Shown here in pieces: positions 1 through 6,863 of a stretch of 10,478 nucleotides of DNA. How positions within the stretch are numbered: position 1 is the first letter of the stretch; the number at the start of each line of letters is the position of its first letter. Under the pieces are notes generated by a model. That model had not been told where the DNA came from. It did not search any database and saw only the letters and a program-made list of their open reading frames with translations. Both the position numbers and the translations under genes were made by a program. This stretch comes from Litorimonas sp964414555. Lineage in GTDB: Bacteria > Pseudomonadota > Alphaproteobacteria > Caulobacterales > Maricaulaceae. The DNA is taken from positions 1 to 10,478 of the forward strand of contig CAYPWW010000073.1 in the NCBI GenBank assembly GCA_964414555.1, in the 5' to 3' direction.

Positions 1-1543
1 AATCATCCGTAGCTCTGCCAATCCCAAGGAAGCGCGCCAGAACTTGCTGTCCCGTACATGGGATGCCCGCGCTATGGGCTCTTTGATCCAGCTGATTGCT
101 GACCCGCGCTCGCGCTTGATGGATGACGGCACGATCCAGCTGACAGAGGAACAAGCCAAAGCGATACTCGATCTGCGCCTGTTGAAGCTGACAGCGCTCG
201 GCATGGACGAAATCACGGAAGAGGCTGAGAAATTGGCTGCCCGGATCACGGACCTGCTGGATATCCTGCGCTCCCGTGCACGCGTCCAAGCGATCATCGC
301 CGAAGAGCTGGGCGAAATTCGCGAGAAATACGCAACGCCACGTCGGTCGATCTTTGCCGAAGGCGGATTTGACTTTGACGATGAAGACCTGATCGCTGTC
401 GAAGACATGGTCGTGACTGTGACGGCCTCCGGCTATGCCAAACGCACAGCGCTGGACACCTATCGCGCGCAACGCCGCGGAGGAAAAGGGCGTGCTGGCA
501 TGTCGATGAAGGACGAAGATTTCGTCACGACCGTGTTTGTTGCCACGACACACACGCCCGTGCTGTTCTTCTCCTCGACGGGCATGGCCTATAAGTTGAA
601 GGTCTGGAAGCTGCCGTTGGGTGGGCCAAATACGCGCGGAAAAGCGCTCGTGAACCTGCTTCCACTCGACCAGGGCGAGACCGTGAACTCGATTATGGCG
701 CTTCCTGAAGACGAAGAAACATGGGCTGATTTGGATATCATGTTCGCCGCACGTTCGGGTGGTGTTCGCCGTAACAGCCTCTCTGATTTCACCAAGATCA
801 ACCGCAATGGTAAGATCGCGATGAAGCCGGACGAGGGCGACGGGATTGTCGATGTGCGCGTTGTTAGTGAGACGAATGACATCCTGCTGACGACAGCGCT
901 GGGCAAGACAATACGCTTCCCCGTGCCGGATGTGCGCCGCTTTAACTCGCGAAATTCGACGGGCGTTCGGGGTATTCGCTTGGCAGACGGCGATGAGGTC
1001 ATCTCTATGGCCGTGCTGCACCATGACGACAGCTCGACTGACAAACGCATGGCTTATATCAAGCGCTCTAATGCGGAACGCGCCGCGTTGGGTGATGATG
1101 TAGAAGATGATACATCCGAGGAAGAGGTCGGTGATACAACGTTGACCGATGCGGAATACGGCGAAATGGGCGCGCGGGAAGAGTTTATCCTCAGCCTCGC
1201 CGATGACGGCTTTGGCAAGCGAACATCTTCCTACCACTACGCGACGAAACGCAGAGGCGGTAAGGGTCTGATCGCGCAAAATCTGGAGCGCGGGAAGGGC
1301 GAGGACGACGCCAAACTGGTCCGCAGTTTTGTGATCGAAGACGACAACCAGATCATGATCGTCACGGATGGCGGACAGCTGATCCGTTGTCCCGTCCGAA
1401 ACATCCGCATTGTCGGCCGCAGCTCTCGCGGTGTCACGGTCATCCGAACCAAATCGGATGAGCGCGTCGTGAGTGTCGAGCGGATTGAAGAGAGCGAAGA
1501 GGATGAAGCGCCTGAGGTAGAAGAAAATGGCCCTGATGCGTAA
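1..1543 (+). CDS. gyrA: DNA gyrase subunit A, C-terminal part (5' end outside window)
   Basis: This is the C-terminal 513 codons of GyrA, the breakage-reunion subunit of the type II topoisomerase that puts negative supercoils into DNA. The reading frame is open from base 2 with no start, so the active-site tyrosine domain lies upstream of the window. The first ~120 residues are the end of the coiled-coil/tower region, including LTEEQAKAILDLRL. The canonical GyrA box QRRGGKG is at 470-490. It marks the DNA-wrapping beta-pinwheel and separates GyrA from ParC, where the box is lost or degraded. A second box-like KRRGGKG lies at 1247-1267. An acidic insertion (about 1079-1190, DDVEDDTSEEE) interrupts the pinwheel between blades. 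The protein ends in an acidic tail rich in Glu and Asp. The TAA stop overlaps the start of the next gene by 17 bases, so the two are likely translationally coupled. Identification is firm. Confidence 0.97.
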   Translation, partial: IIRSSANPKEARQNLLSRTWDARAMGSLIQLIADPRSRLMDDGTIQLTEEQAKAILDLRLLKLTALGMDEITEEAEKLAARITDLLDILRSRARVQAIIAEELGEIREKYATPRRSIFAEGGFDFDDEDLIAVEDMVVTVTASGYAKRTALDTYRAQRRGGKGRAGMSMKDEDFVTTVFVATTHTPVLFFSSTGMAYKLKVWKLPLGGPNTRGKALVNLLPLDQGETVNSIMALPEDEETWADLDIMFAARSGGVRRNSLSDFTKINRNGKIAMKPDEGDGIVDVRVVSETNDILLTTALGKTIRFPVPDVRRFNSRNSTGVRGIRLADGDEVISMAVLHHDDSSTDKRMAYIKRSNAERAALGDDVEDDTSEEEVGDTTLTDAEYGEMGAREEFILSLADDGFGKRTSSYHYATKRRGGKGLIAQNLERGKGEDDAKLVRSFVIEDDNQIMIVTDGGQLIRCPVRNIRIVGRSSRGVTVIRTKSDERVVSVERIEESEEDEAPEVEENGPDA

Positions 1544-2255
1544 GTCAAAGCTGCTGCTTATCGGCGCGGCAGTCTTCATATCTGGATGTGCAACGACGTC
1601 GAACCAAGACGTAGAAGACACTGTATTTACTGGATTTATAGACGCAACAGATGGGTCAAAATCCCAAGCGGTTTTAGGGCTAGACTGCCCCGCACGGCTT
1701 GAGGGTTTCCAGTTAGGATCGACCTATGTTTATAATCCTGACGGAACAGATGTGAGCTGTAATTATGCCGGGCCTGAGGGCAATATGACGGTGTATCTGA
1801 GCCGTTACCCTGACAGTAGTTTGTCGCAAGAATTTCAAGCTGGGGTGCAAGCGATCGAATCTCGATTTGATCCCATGGGCTATCGCTATGACGAAAAAGC
1901 GACGGAGGCTTGCGCGGCGACAACCCTTGATGCGGCCTCATTTATGGAAGGGTTCACCCCAATTCTGACGGGTGAAGACATGTCCAACACGATAAATCTC
2001 TCTACCTCGCCCACCGCCGTTTTCCTGACGGATACGAAGGTCACGTTTCTGATGAACGAAGAGATGTTCGAGGGTGAGTTTTACAAAACGCGCTACACAG
2101 GGGCCTATGGCGGCGCCGATGCATTAGAAAATCTCTGCCAAACGGCCAGAAACGCCTATCTCGTTCTGCGCAAATCAGTGCGCGAAAATCGGGGTTTAGA
2201 GCCTGACACGACTCAGCAGGTGCTGGACGAGTTGGCCGATAAGGAAGGTTCATAG
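1527..2255 (+). CDS. Putative lipoprotein of unknown function
   Basis: A 242-residue protein I do not recognise. It begins with a short basic region (MRKSK), a hydrophobic stretch and the lipobox ISGC with the lipidated cysteine at residue 21, followed by ATTSNQD. It should therefore be exported, cleaved by signal peptidase II and anchored in a membrane. Residue 22 is Ala, which does not suggest inner-membrane retention. The mature part has four more cysteines (54, 78, 129, 204), enough for two disulfides in the periplasm, and no further membrane segment. No enzymatic motif is apparent. The ATG at 1527 has GAGG nine bases upstream (1514-1517), inside gyrA. A second ATG at 1536 would also give a good signal peptide, so the start is uncertain by three codons. 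The gene overlaps gyrA and is followed by coaD after 54 bases. It is clearly coding and clearly a lipoprotein; its role cannot be inferred. Confidence 0.88.
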   Translation: MALMRKSKLLLIGAAVFISGCATTSNQDVEDTVFTGFIDATDGSKSQAVLGLDCPARLEGFQLGSTYVYNPDGTDVSCNYAGPEGNMTVYLSRYPDSSLSQEFQAGVQAIESRFDPMGYRYDEKATEACAATTLDAASFMEGFTPILTGEDMSNTINLSTSPTAVFLTDTKVTFLMNEEMFEGEFYKTRYTGAYGGADALENLCQTARNAYLVLRKSVRENRGLEPDTTQQVLDELADKEGS

Positions 2256-2292
2256 GTCGTTCACTAAGCGCTAGTCATGATGACGATAGCTC

Positions 2293-2307
2293 TGTAAATC
2301 CCTTACA
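2293..2307 (+). promoter_or_regulatory. Short inverted repeat just upstream of coaD
   Basis: TGTAA (2293-2297) and TTACA (2303-2307) form a perfect 5-bp inverted repeat with a 5-base spacer, ending two bases before the coaD ATG and covering the place where a ribosome binding site would normally lie. No Shine-Dalgarno sequence is visible here. It could be a small hairpin, an operator half-site pair, or chance; five base pairs is weak evidence. Confidence 0.25.
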
Positions 2308-2309
2308 CC

Positions 2310-2801
2310 ATGACCCAACGTACTGCACTCTATCCAGGCACATTTGATCCGATGACGCTGGGACATCTGGATATTCTTAAACGCGCGTCGCGTCTTTGTG
2401 ACAAGCTGATCGTTGGGGTGGCGATCAATCGCGCGAAAAACCCGCTTTTCGGCCTCGATGATCGGGTGCAAATGGTCGAGCATGTCGTCGCGCCGTTCCG
2501 CGACCGGATCGAGGTCGAGGTGAAACCTTTCGAAGGTTTACTGATACACTTTGTTGAGTCCGTCGGGGCGTCGATGATAGTACGTGGCCTGCGGGCTGTG
2601 TCCGATTTCGAATATGAGTTTCAGATGGCCGGGATGAACGACCGTCTTAACCCCGATATCGAAACCGTCTTCCTGATGGCCGACCCGCAATATCAGACGA
2701 TCGCAAGTCGTCTGGTCAAAGAAATCGCCCGGCTTGGCGGGGATGTGTCGCAATTCGTCACGCCCGAAGTCGAAGCCAGACTGAAAGGTAAATTCGCATG
2801 A
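2310..2801 (+). CDS. coaD: Phosphopantetheine adenylyltransferase
   Basis: CoaD is the cytoplasmic enzyme of the fourth step of coenzyme A synthesis. It transfers AMP from ATP to 4'-phosphopantetheine, giving dephospho-CoA and pyrophosphate. The 163-residue length is normal for the family. The nucleotidyltransferase signature is present: YPGTFDPMTLGHLDI at residues 8-22, with the TxGH motif and catalytic His19. RGLR at 92-95 matches the conserved basic loop, and TIASRLVKEIA followed by GGDVSQF (130-149) matches the C-terminal nucleotide-binding segment. The start at 2310 is the only sensible one because the conserved motif begins only eight residues later. It has no obvious ribosome binding site, but a short inverted repeat lies just upstream. 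The TGA stop overlaps the ATG of the next gene (ATGA, 2798-2801), which implies coupled translation with the exported cyclophilin. Confidence 0.97.
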   Translation: MTQRTALYPGTFDPMTLGHLDILKRASRLCDKLIVGVAINRAKNPLFGLDDRVQMVEHVVAPFRDRIEVEVKPFEGLLIHFVESVGASMIVRGLRAVSDFEYEFQMAGMNDRLNPDIETVFLMADPQYQTIASRLVKEIARLGGDVSQFVTPEVEARLKGKFA

Positions 2802-3727
2802 GTATTCTTACACCCCGCTCCGCGCTTTATACGCTCGCCCTCTCGACGGCTCTGTTGGGACAAGCCTGCGCGGCAGAGACCACAGAAACTGCCGCGGAAA
2901 CGCCGACGGCTGTCCAAAGCGCGATGGTCGCAGGGTTTTCCGCGCCGGATGATGCGTGGCGGACGGTAGATGCCGAAAACCTGATGATTATCGACACAAA
3001 ATACGGCCTGATCGGTGTCGAGCTTTACCCTGAAATTGCGCCCAATCATGTTGCACAGATCAAAGAGCTCGCGCGAACCAAGTTTTATGACAACGTTGTG
3101 TTTCACCGTGTGATCGATGGCTTCATGAATCAGACAGGTGACGGCACAAATGGGGACGGCACCGGCGATAGCAGCCTACCCAATATAACAGCCGAATTCG
3201 ATTTCCGTCGCGGTTCCGATATGCCGTTCACCTTGGTCACAGCGCGCCAGGCGGGTGAGGGCGAAGTCGGCGTGGGTTTTTATAAATCCCTGCCGATTGC
3301 CAGCCAGCCAACGGCACAAGCGATGTTTACGAAAGATCAGAAAGTCGCGGCTTTTGGTCTGCACTGTAAAGGTGTGACGTCGATGGCGCGGACAAGTGAT
3401 CCGAACTCCGCCAATAGTCAGTTCTTCCTGATGCGGGCCAAGGCGGATCATCTGGACACGCAATATTCTATCTGGGGCAATACAGTCATGGGTTATGATC
3501 TGTTAGAAAAGCCACAAGTCGGCACGATTGGTGAAATTCCTGATTGGCGGCCGGATCAAATGAACAGCGTCCGGATTGCAGCAGACCTACCAGAAGCGGA
3601 CCGCCCAACGGTGCAAGTCCTCAAAACAGATAGTCCGGCATTTCAAAACTGGATCAAAACACAAAAGACAGCTGAAGGGACATATCCTGACATTTGTGAT
3701 ATTGCAGTCCCAACGCGAACCCTATAG
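2798..3727 (+). CDS. Exported cyclophilin-type peptidyl-prolyl isomerase with internal insertion
   Basis: A 309-residue cyclophilin that should speed cis-trans isomerisation of prolyl bonds in the cell envelope. The N-terminus is a signal peptide (hydrophobic residues about 8-22). A type I cleavage site ACA-AE at residues 24-28 is the best fit; GQAC at 21-24 is a poor lipobox, so lipidation is possible but less likely. A Thr/Ala/Glu-rich linker follows. The cyclophilin core has FHRVIDGFMNQTGD (102-115, catalytic Arg104 and Gln112), MARTSDPNSANSQFF (196-210) and Trp226. Compared with the next gene's product, about 50 residues are inserted between EF (133-134) and the SMA motif, roughly residues 140-185. 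A C-terminal extension of about 60 residues ends with a cysteine at 300. The gene starts inside the coaD stop codon and lies 52 bases before a second, cytoplasmic cyclophilin. The family is certain; the client proteins are unknown. Confidence 0.93.
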   Translation: MSILTPRSALYTLALSTALLGQACAAETTETAAETPTAVQSAMVAGFSAPDDAWRTVDAENLMIIDTKYGLIGVELYPEIAPNHVAQIKELARTKFYDNVVFHRVIDGFMNQTGDGTNGDGTGDSSLPNITAEFDFRRGSDMPFTLVTARQAGEGEVGVGFYKSLPIASQPTAQAMFTKDQKVAAFGLHCKGVTSMARTSDPNSANSQFFLMRAKADHLDTQYSIWGNTVMGYDLLEKPQVGTIGEIPDWRPDQMNSVRIAADLPEADRPTVQVLKTDSPAFQNWIKTQKTAEGTYPDICDIAVPTRTL

Positions 3728-3779
3728 CGGGCGGGAAAATTTACGCTCCCAAATCCGAACATAGAATTGGAAAAATCAC

Positions 3780-4238
3780 ATGGCCGAAACACTCACAATG
3801 ACCGTGGACAACAACAAAGGCGAGACTGGTGACGTTGTCATCACGCTGCGCCCAGACTTGGCTCCAAAACACGTCGAACAAATCACGCGCTTGGCGAAAG
3901 AGGGTTTTTACGATGGGCTGACGTTCCACCGCGTTATTGATGGTTTCATGGCGCAAGGCGGTTGCCCGAATGGGAGTGGCATGGGCGGTGCTGACAAGCA
4001 GATTAAAGCAGAATTTAACCGTCATCCGCATGTCGAAGGTGTCTGTTCAATGGCGCGGTCTTCCAACCCGGACTCGGCCTCCAGCCAGTTCTTCATCTGC
4101 TTGGATGAAGCGGGCTTTCTCGATGGCCAGTATACAGTCTGGGGCGAAGTTGAGAGCGGCATGGAACTTGTCCACGCGCTGCCTAAAGGCGAGCCACCCC
4201 GCATGCCGGGTAAAATCGTCAAAATGACGGTTGGCTAG
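3780..4238 (+). CDS. ppiB: Cytoplasmic cyclophilin-type peptidyl-prolyl isomerase (PpiB-like)
   Basis: A compact 152-residue cyclophilin with no signal peptide, hence a cytoplasmic prolyl isomerase of the PpiB kind. The core motifs are intact: FHRVIDGFMAQGG at residues 49-61 (catalytic Arg51, Gln59), MARSSNPDSASSQFFI at 91-106 and the substrate-pocket Trp121 in YTVWGEV. Its length is close to that of E. coli PpiB, and it lacks the insertion and long tail of the upstream paralogue. The ATG at 3780 is preceded by only a weak GGA (3769-3771). The 52-base gap before it contains TTTACG (3740-3745) and TAGAAT (3762-3767) with 16-base spacing. That could be a promoter giving a very short leader, but this is speculative. 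queA follows after 18 bases, so the gene probably shares a transcript with the queuosine genes. The symbol is assigned by similarity to the cytoplasmic type. Confidence 0.95.
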   Translation: MAETLTMTVDNNKGETGDVVITLRPDLAPKHVEQITRLAKEGFYDGLTFHRVIDGFMAQGGCPNGSGMGGADKQIKAEFNRHPHVEGVCSMARSSNPDSASSQFFICLDEAGFLDGQYTVWGEVESGMELVHALPKGEPPRMPGKIVKMTVG

Positions 4239-4256
4239 GCCACAGCTTTCGTCCTG

Positions 4257-5315
4257 ATGGACGTTTCTCTCTTCGATTTTGATCTGCCAGAGCGCGCGAT
4301 TGCGCTTCGGCCTGCCGTTCCGCGTGACAGCGCAAAGCTGTTGCAAGTCGGTGAGAGCGAGGCGCTGTCCGATCATATTGTCCGCGCCTTGCCAGACTTG
4401 CTGCGGGCCGGAGATGTTCTGGTCTTTAACGAGACAAAGGTCTTTCCCGCCGCTTTTCGAGCAACGCGTCCCGCTCGGGCGCATGGTGGTGGCGGGGATG
4501 TCTCTGTCACAGTCAATCTGCATAAACAGGTGGCCGAGGACAGCTGGGACGCTTTTAGCCGTCCGGCGAAGCGACTGAAAATTGGCGATACGCTGCATTT
4601 TGATGCGAATTTATCAGCTGAAATCACTGAACGGCGCGATGGCGGCGACACACGCTTACAGTTCAATGAGGCAGGTGAGGCTCTGCAAGCCGCCTTTGAG
4701 CGCTGCGGCGCACCACCTCTACCGCCTTATATTGCGCGAAAGCGCGCACCCGATGCGCAGGATGTTGCGGATTATCAGACCGTCTATGCCAAGACGTCTG
4801 GATCTGTTGCCGCACCGACGGCGGGGCTGCATTTCACGCCGGATCTGTTGACCGCATTGGATGTTGCGGGCGTGCAGCGAGAGGCGCTGACATTACATGT
4901 AGGGGCGGGGACGTTCCTGCCTGTAAAGACCGACAACACAGATGACCACGACATGCATAGCGAGTGGTTCACGGTGTCAGAGACAACGGCAGCGGCGATC
5001 AATCTGGCCAAAGCAGAGGGTCGTCGCGTGATCGCGGTCGGCACAACGGCTTTGCGCGCACTCGAGTCGGCCTCAAAAGATGGGCGGATCACTTCGCAAT
5101 CGTGCGACACAGATATTTTCATCACACCGGGATATGCGTTTCAAATGGTCGATGGCCTGATGACGAATTTTCATCTGCCGAAATCGACACTCTTTATGTT
5201 AGTGAGTGCGCTGGCCGGGTTGGACGTCATGCAAAGGGCTTATGCGCATGCGATAGAGACGGATTACCGGTTCTACTCTTATGGGGACAGCTCCCTGATC
5301 TGGGCGAAAGACTGA
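4257..5315 (+). CDS. queA: S-adenosylmethionine:tRNA ribosyltransferase-isomerase
   Basis: QueA carries out the penultimate stage of queuosine synthesis. It moves and isomerises the ribosyl part of S-adenosylmethionine onto preQ1 at position 34 of GUN tRNAs, yielding epoxyqueuosine. The 352-residue length is normal. Family motifs run in order: FDFDLPERAIALRP near the N-terminus (6-19), DVLVFNETKVFPA (53-65), PPLPPYI (153-159), SVAAPTAGLHFT (183-194), HVGAGTF (214-220), TNFHLPKSTL (303-312) and FYSYGDSSLI (339-348). A glycine-rich stretch (76-80) sits in the inserted domain. The ATG at 4257 lies 18 bases after the cyclophilin stop and puts the conserved LFDFDLP motif at the usual distance from the N-terminus. 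The TGA stop shares one base with the tgt ATG (TGATG), so the two pathway enzymes are translationally coupled. No key residue appears to be missing. Confidence 0.97.
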   Translation: MDVSLFDFDLPERAIALRPAVPRDSAKLLQVGESEALSDHIVRALPDLLRAGDVLVFNETKVFPAAFRATRPARAHGGGGDVSVTVNLHKQVAEDSWDAFSRPAKRLKIGDTLHFDANLSAEITERRDGGDTRLQFNEAGEALQAAFERCGAPPLPPYIARKRAPDAQDVADYQTVYAKTSGSVAAPTAGLHFTPDLLTALDVAGVQREALTLHVGAGTFLPVKTDNTDDHDMHSEWFTVSETTAAAINLAKAEGRRVIAVGTTALRALESASKDGRITSQSCDTDIFITPGYAFQMVDGLMTNFHLPKSTLFMLVSALAGLDVMQRAYAHAIETDYRFYSYGDSSLIWAKD

Positions 5316-6460
5316 TGGCGAAATTTCCTTTTGACCTGCATGCCACAGATGGCGAGGCGCGGACCGGCGTCTTGAAGACCTCACGCGGCGATATTCGTAC
5401 GCCGGCCTTTATGCCCGTTGGCACGGCGGGCACTGTTAAGGGGCTTTATATGGATCAGGTCCGCGCGGCTGGTGCGGATATTATCTTGGGCAATACCTAT
5501 CACCTGATGCTGCGCCCGGGCGCAGAGCGGGTGAAGCGCCTCGGCGGCTTGCACAAATTTGGCGGCTGGGATGGGCCGATCTTGACCGATTCCGGCGGGT
5601 TTCAGGTCTGGTCACTGTCCAAGCTGCGGAAGATGACAGAAGAGGGTGTGACCTTTCAGAGTCATATTGATGGCTCAAAGCACATGCTTTCGCCAGAACG
5701 GTCGATTGAAATTCAGGCCGACCTGCTGGGTGCCGATATTTCTATGCAGCTAGATGAGTGCACAGATTTCCCCGTCAGCCATGATGAAGCTGCGCGGTCG
5801 ATGGAGCTGTCTTTACGATGGGGGCAGCGTTCACTGGCGGCCTTCGGTGAGCGAGACGATCAGACACTTTTCGCGATTGTGCAGGGCTCGAATTATGCCG
5901 ATCTGCGGAAAATGTCGGCGGAAGCTTCTATCGCAGAGGCAACGGCTGGCGGTTATGGTGGGTTTGCGATTGGTGGCCTAGCCGTCGGGGAAGGTCACGA
6001 GGCCATGTGCGAGACGCTGTCTTTTACAACGCCGCATCTGCCCAAGGATCGCCCGCGTTACCTGATGGGCGTCGGTAAGCCGATTGATATCGTCGAGGCC
6101 GTCTATCGCGGGGTCGATATGTTCGACTGTGTGATTCCAACGCGATCGGGTCGTCATGGGCAAGTTTGGACGGATACGGGGCCCTATAACATCAAGCGCG
6201 CGGAATTTGCGGAGGACTCGAGCCCGTTAGATGCGGCAATCGACTGTCCTGCGTCACGCGATTACTCGAAAGCCTATGTCCATCACCTCATTCGTTCTGG
6301 CGAGTTACTGGGCGCTATGTTGCTGTCTTGGCACAATATTGCGTATTTCGAAGATCTGATGGCCCGGATCCGTGCGTCTATCGCCGCTGGAACCTATGAT
6401 CGCTTCGTGCAGGATTTCCGTGCAGGACTGCGTGACAAAGCGTCACCTGAAAAGGTCTGA
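5315..6460 (+). CDS. tgt: tRNA-guanine transglycosylase with a reduced zinc site
   Basis: Tgt swaps the guanine at position 34 of GUN tRNAs for preQ1, the step before QueA. The protein is 381 residues, normal for bacterial Tgt. The open frame extends upstream into queA, but the ATG at 5315, in the queA stop (TGATG), gives the expected N-terminus. Substrate and catalytic motifs are intact: FMPVGTAGTVKG (32-43), TDSGGFQVWS (91-100), QLDEC (145-149), IVQG (188-191), IGGLAVGE (219-226), and DMFDCVIPTRSGR (268-280) with the nucleophile Asp271. The usual zinc motif CxCxxC plus His is degraded. Aligned with the Zymomonas mobilis enzyme (offset 9), Cys318 and Cys323 become Ile309 and Ser314, while Cys320 (here 311) and His349 (here 340) remain. 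The reading frame around the site is undisturbed, so this is substitution, not frameshift. The function call is secure; the metal content is open. Confidence 0.96.
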   Translation: MAKFPFDLHATDGEARTGVLKTSRGDIRTPAFMPVGTAGTVKGLYMDQVRAAGADIILGNTYHLMLRPGAERVKRLGGLHKFGGWDGPILTDSGGFQVWSLSKLRKMTEEGVTFQSHIDGSKHMLSPERSIEIQADLLGADISMQLDECTDFPVSHDEAARSMELSLRWGQRSLAAFGERDDQTLFAIVQGSNYADLRKMSAEASIAEATAGGYGGFAIGGLAVGEGHEAMCETLSFTTPHLPKDRPRYLMGVGKPIDIVEAVYRGVDMFDCVIPTRSGRHGQVWTDTGPYNIKRAEFAEDSSPLDAAIDCPASRDYSKAYVHHLIRSGELLGAMLLSWHNIAYFEDLMARIRASIAAGTYDRFVQDFRAGLRDKASPEKV

Positions 6461-6479
6461 AATCAGAGAGTTTTTACGG

Positions 6480-6508
6480 TTGACGACCCTTAGGCCCGGT
6501 CTTAGGTA
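6480..6508 (+). promoter_or_regulatory. Possible promoter of tRNA-Lys
   Basis: TTGACG at 6480-6485 matches five of six bases of a -35 box. TAGGTA at 6503-6508, 17 bases on, is only a poor -10 box. It lies 18 bases before the mature tRNA 5' end, a sensible distance. The -35 and position support it; the -10 does not. Confidence 0.35.
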
Positions 6509-6525
6509 GGCCCACGTTTTGGTAA

Positions 6526-6602
6526 GCGCCCTTAGCTCAGTTGGTTAGAGCGCCTCACTTTTAATGAGGATGTCCGCGGTTCGAATCCGCGAGGGCGTAC
6601 CA
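6526..6602 (+). tRNA. tRNA-Lys (anticodon TTT), CCA encoded
   Basis: A full 77-nucleotide cloverleaf can be folded by eye. The acceptor stem GCGCCCT pairs with AGGGCGT, with discriminator A73 and a genomic CCA. The D stem is GCTC/GAGC with the G18-G19 pair in its loop. The anticodon stem CCTCA/TGAGG encloses loop CTTTTAA, giving anticodon TTT for lysine codons AAA and AAG. The T stem CGCGG/CCGCG encloses TTCGAAT. All stems are perfect except that the first acceptor pair is a G1-U72 wobble. The gene stands alone between tgt and the OmpA-family gene. Confidence 0.97.
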
Positions 6603-6808
6603 AATCTTCTCACTTTCCCGTTTTTTCCGGCATTTTTGTTATGTTGCGTTCATCGAAGTGACGCCGCTGTCATAAAACCGTAGGGAGCAGGGGTTGAGTG
6701 GTGCAAAAAAGCAACTTTCTTTAAAAAACCTTTTATTTTTATTCCGTTTTGATTAAGAGCCACTCGCAATATGGAACAAGTCTGTATAGCTAGGCTTTAG
6801 GCATGGCA

Positions 6809-6827
6809 TGATCCGAGTCGCGGATCA
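6809..6827 (+). promoter_or_regulatory. Hairpin 1 in the leader of the OmpA-family gene
   Basis: TGATCCG (6809-6815) and CGGATCA (6821-6827) form a perfect 7-bp stem with a 5-base loop. It lies about 50 bases before the start codon, in a region likely to be transcribed as the 5' untranslated leader. Leader hairpins protect outer membrane protein mRNAs from RNase E in other bacteria; that role here is inference. It could instead be a protein-binding palindrome. Confidence 0.5.
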
Positions 6828-6845
6828 CTTGTTTATTACTAGGAA

Positions 6846-6860
6846 AATGGCATCGCCATT
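6846..6860 (+). promoter_or_regulatory. Hairpin 2, next to the ribosome binding site of the OmpA-family gene
   Basis: AATGGC (6846-6851) and GCCATT (6855-6860) form a perfect 6-bp stem with a 3-base loop, ending four bases before the GGAGG ribosome binding site. It leaves the binding site free when folded, which fits an mRNA built for efficient translation. The function is inferred from position only. Confidence 0.45.
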
Positions 6861-6863
6861 ATT

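Noticed and set aside
1..1543. ParC instead of GyrA
   Set aside because: The intact QRRGGKG box is the mark of GyrA.
3740..3767. TTTACG-N16-TAGAAT as a promoter for the cytoplasmic cyclophilin
   Set aside because: Only four and five of six bases match, and the start of transcription would fall just before the ATG; kept as a remark in the gene entry.
4964..5314. Open frame extending tgt upstream by 117 codons
   Set aside because: It lies wholly inside queA and has no Tgt-like sequence; the ATG at 5315 gives the normal N-terminus and length.
6526..6602. tRNA-Lys as an integration site for a mobile element
   Set aside because: No integrase gene, and no second copy of the tRNA 3' end is visible in the window.
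6603..6650. T-rich stretch after tRNA-Lys as a terminator
   Set aside because: There are T runs but no stem longer than three base pairs before them.
6749..6790. Possible promoters TTGATT...TATGGA and TATAGC for the OmpA-family gene
   Set aside because: The pairs have wrong spacing or too few matches to a -35/-10 consensus; a promoter must exist in 6603-6808 but I cannot place it.
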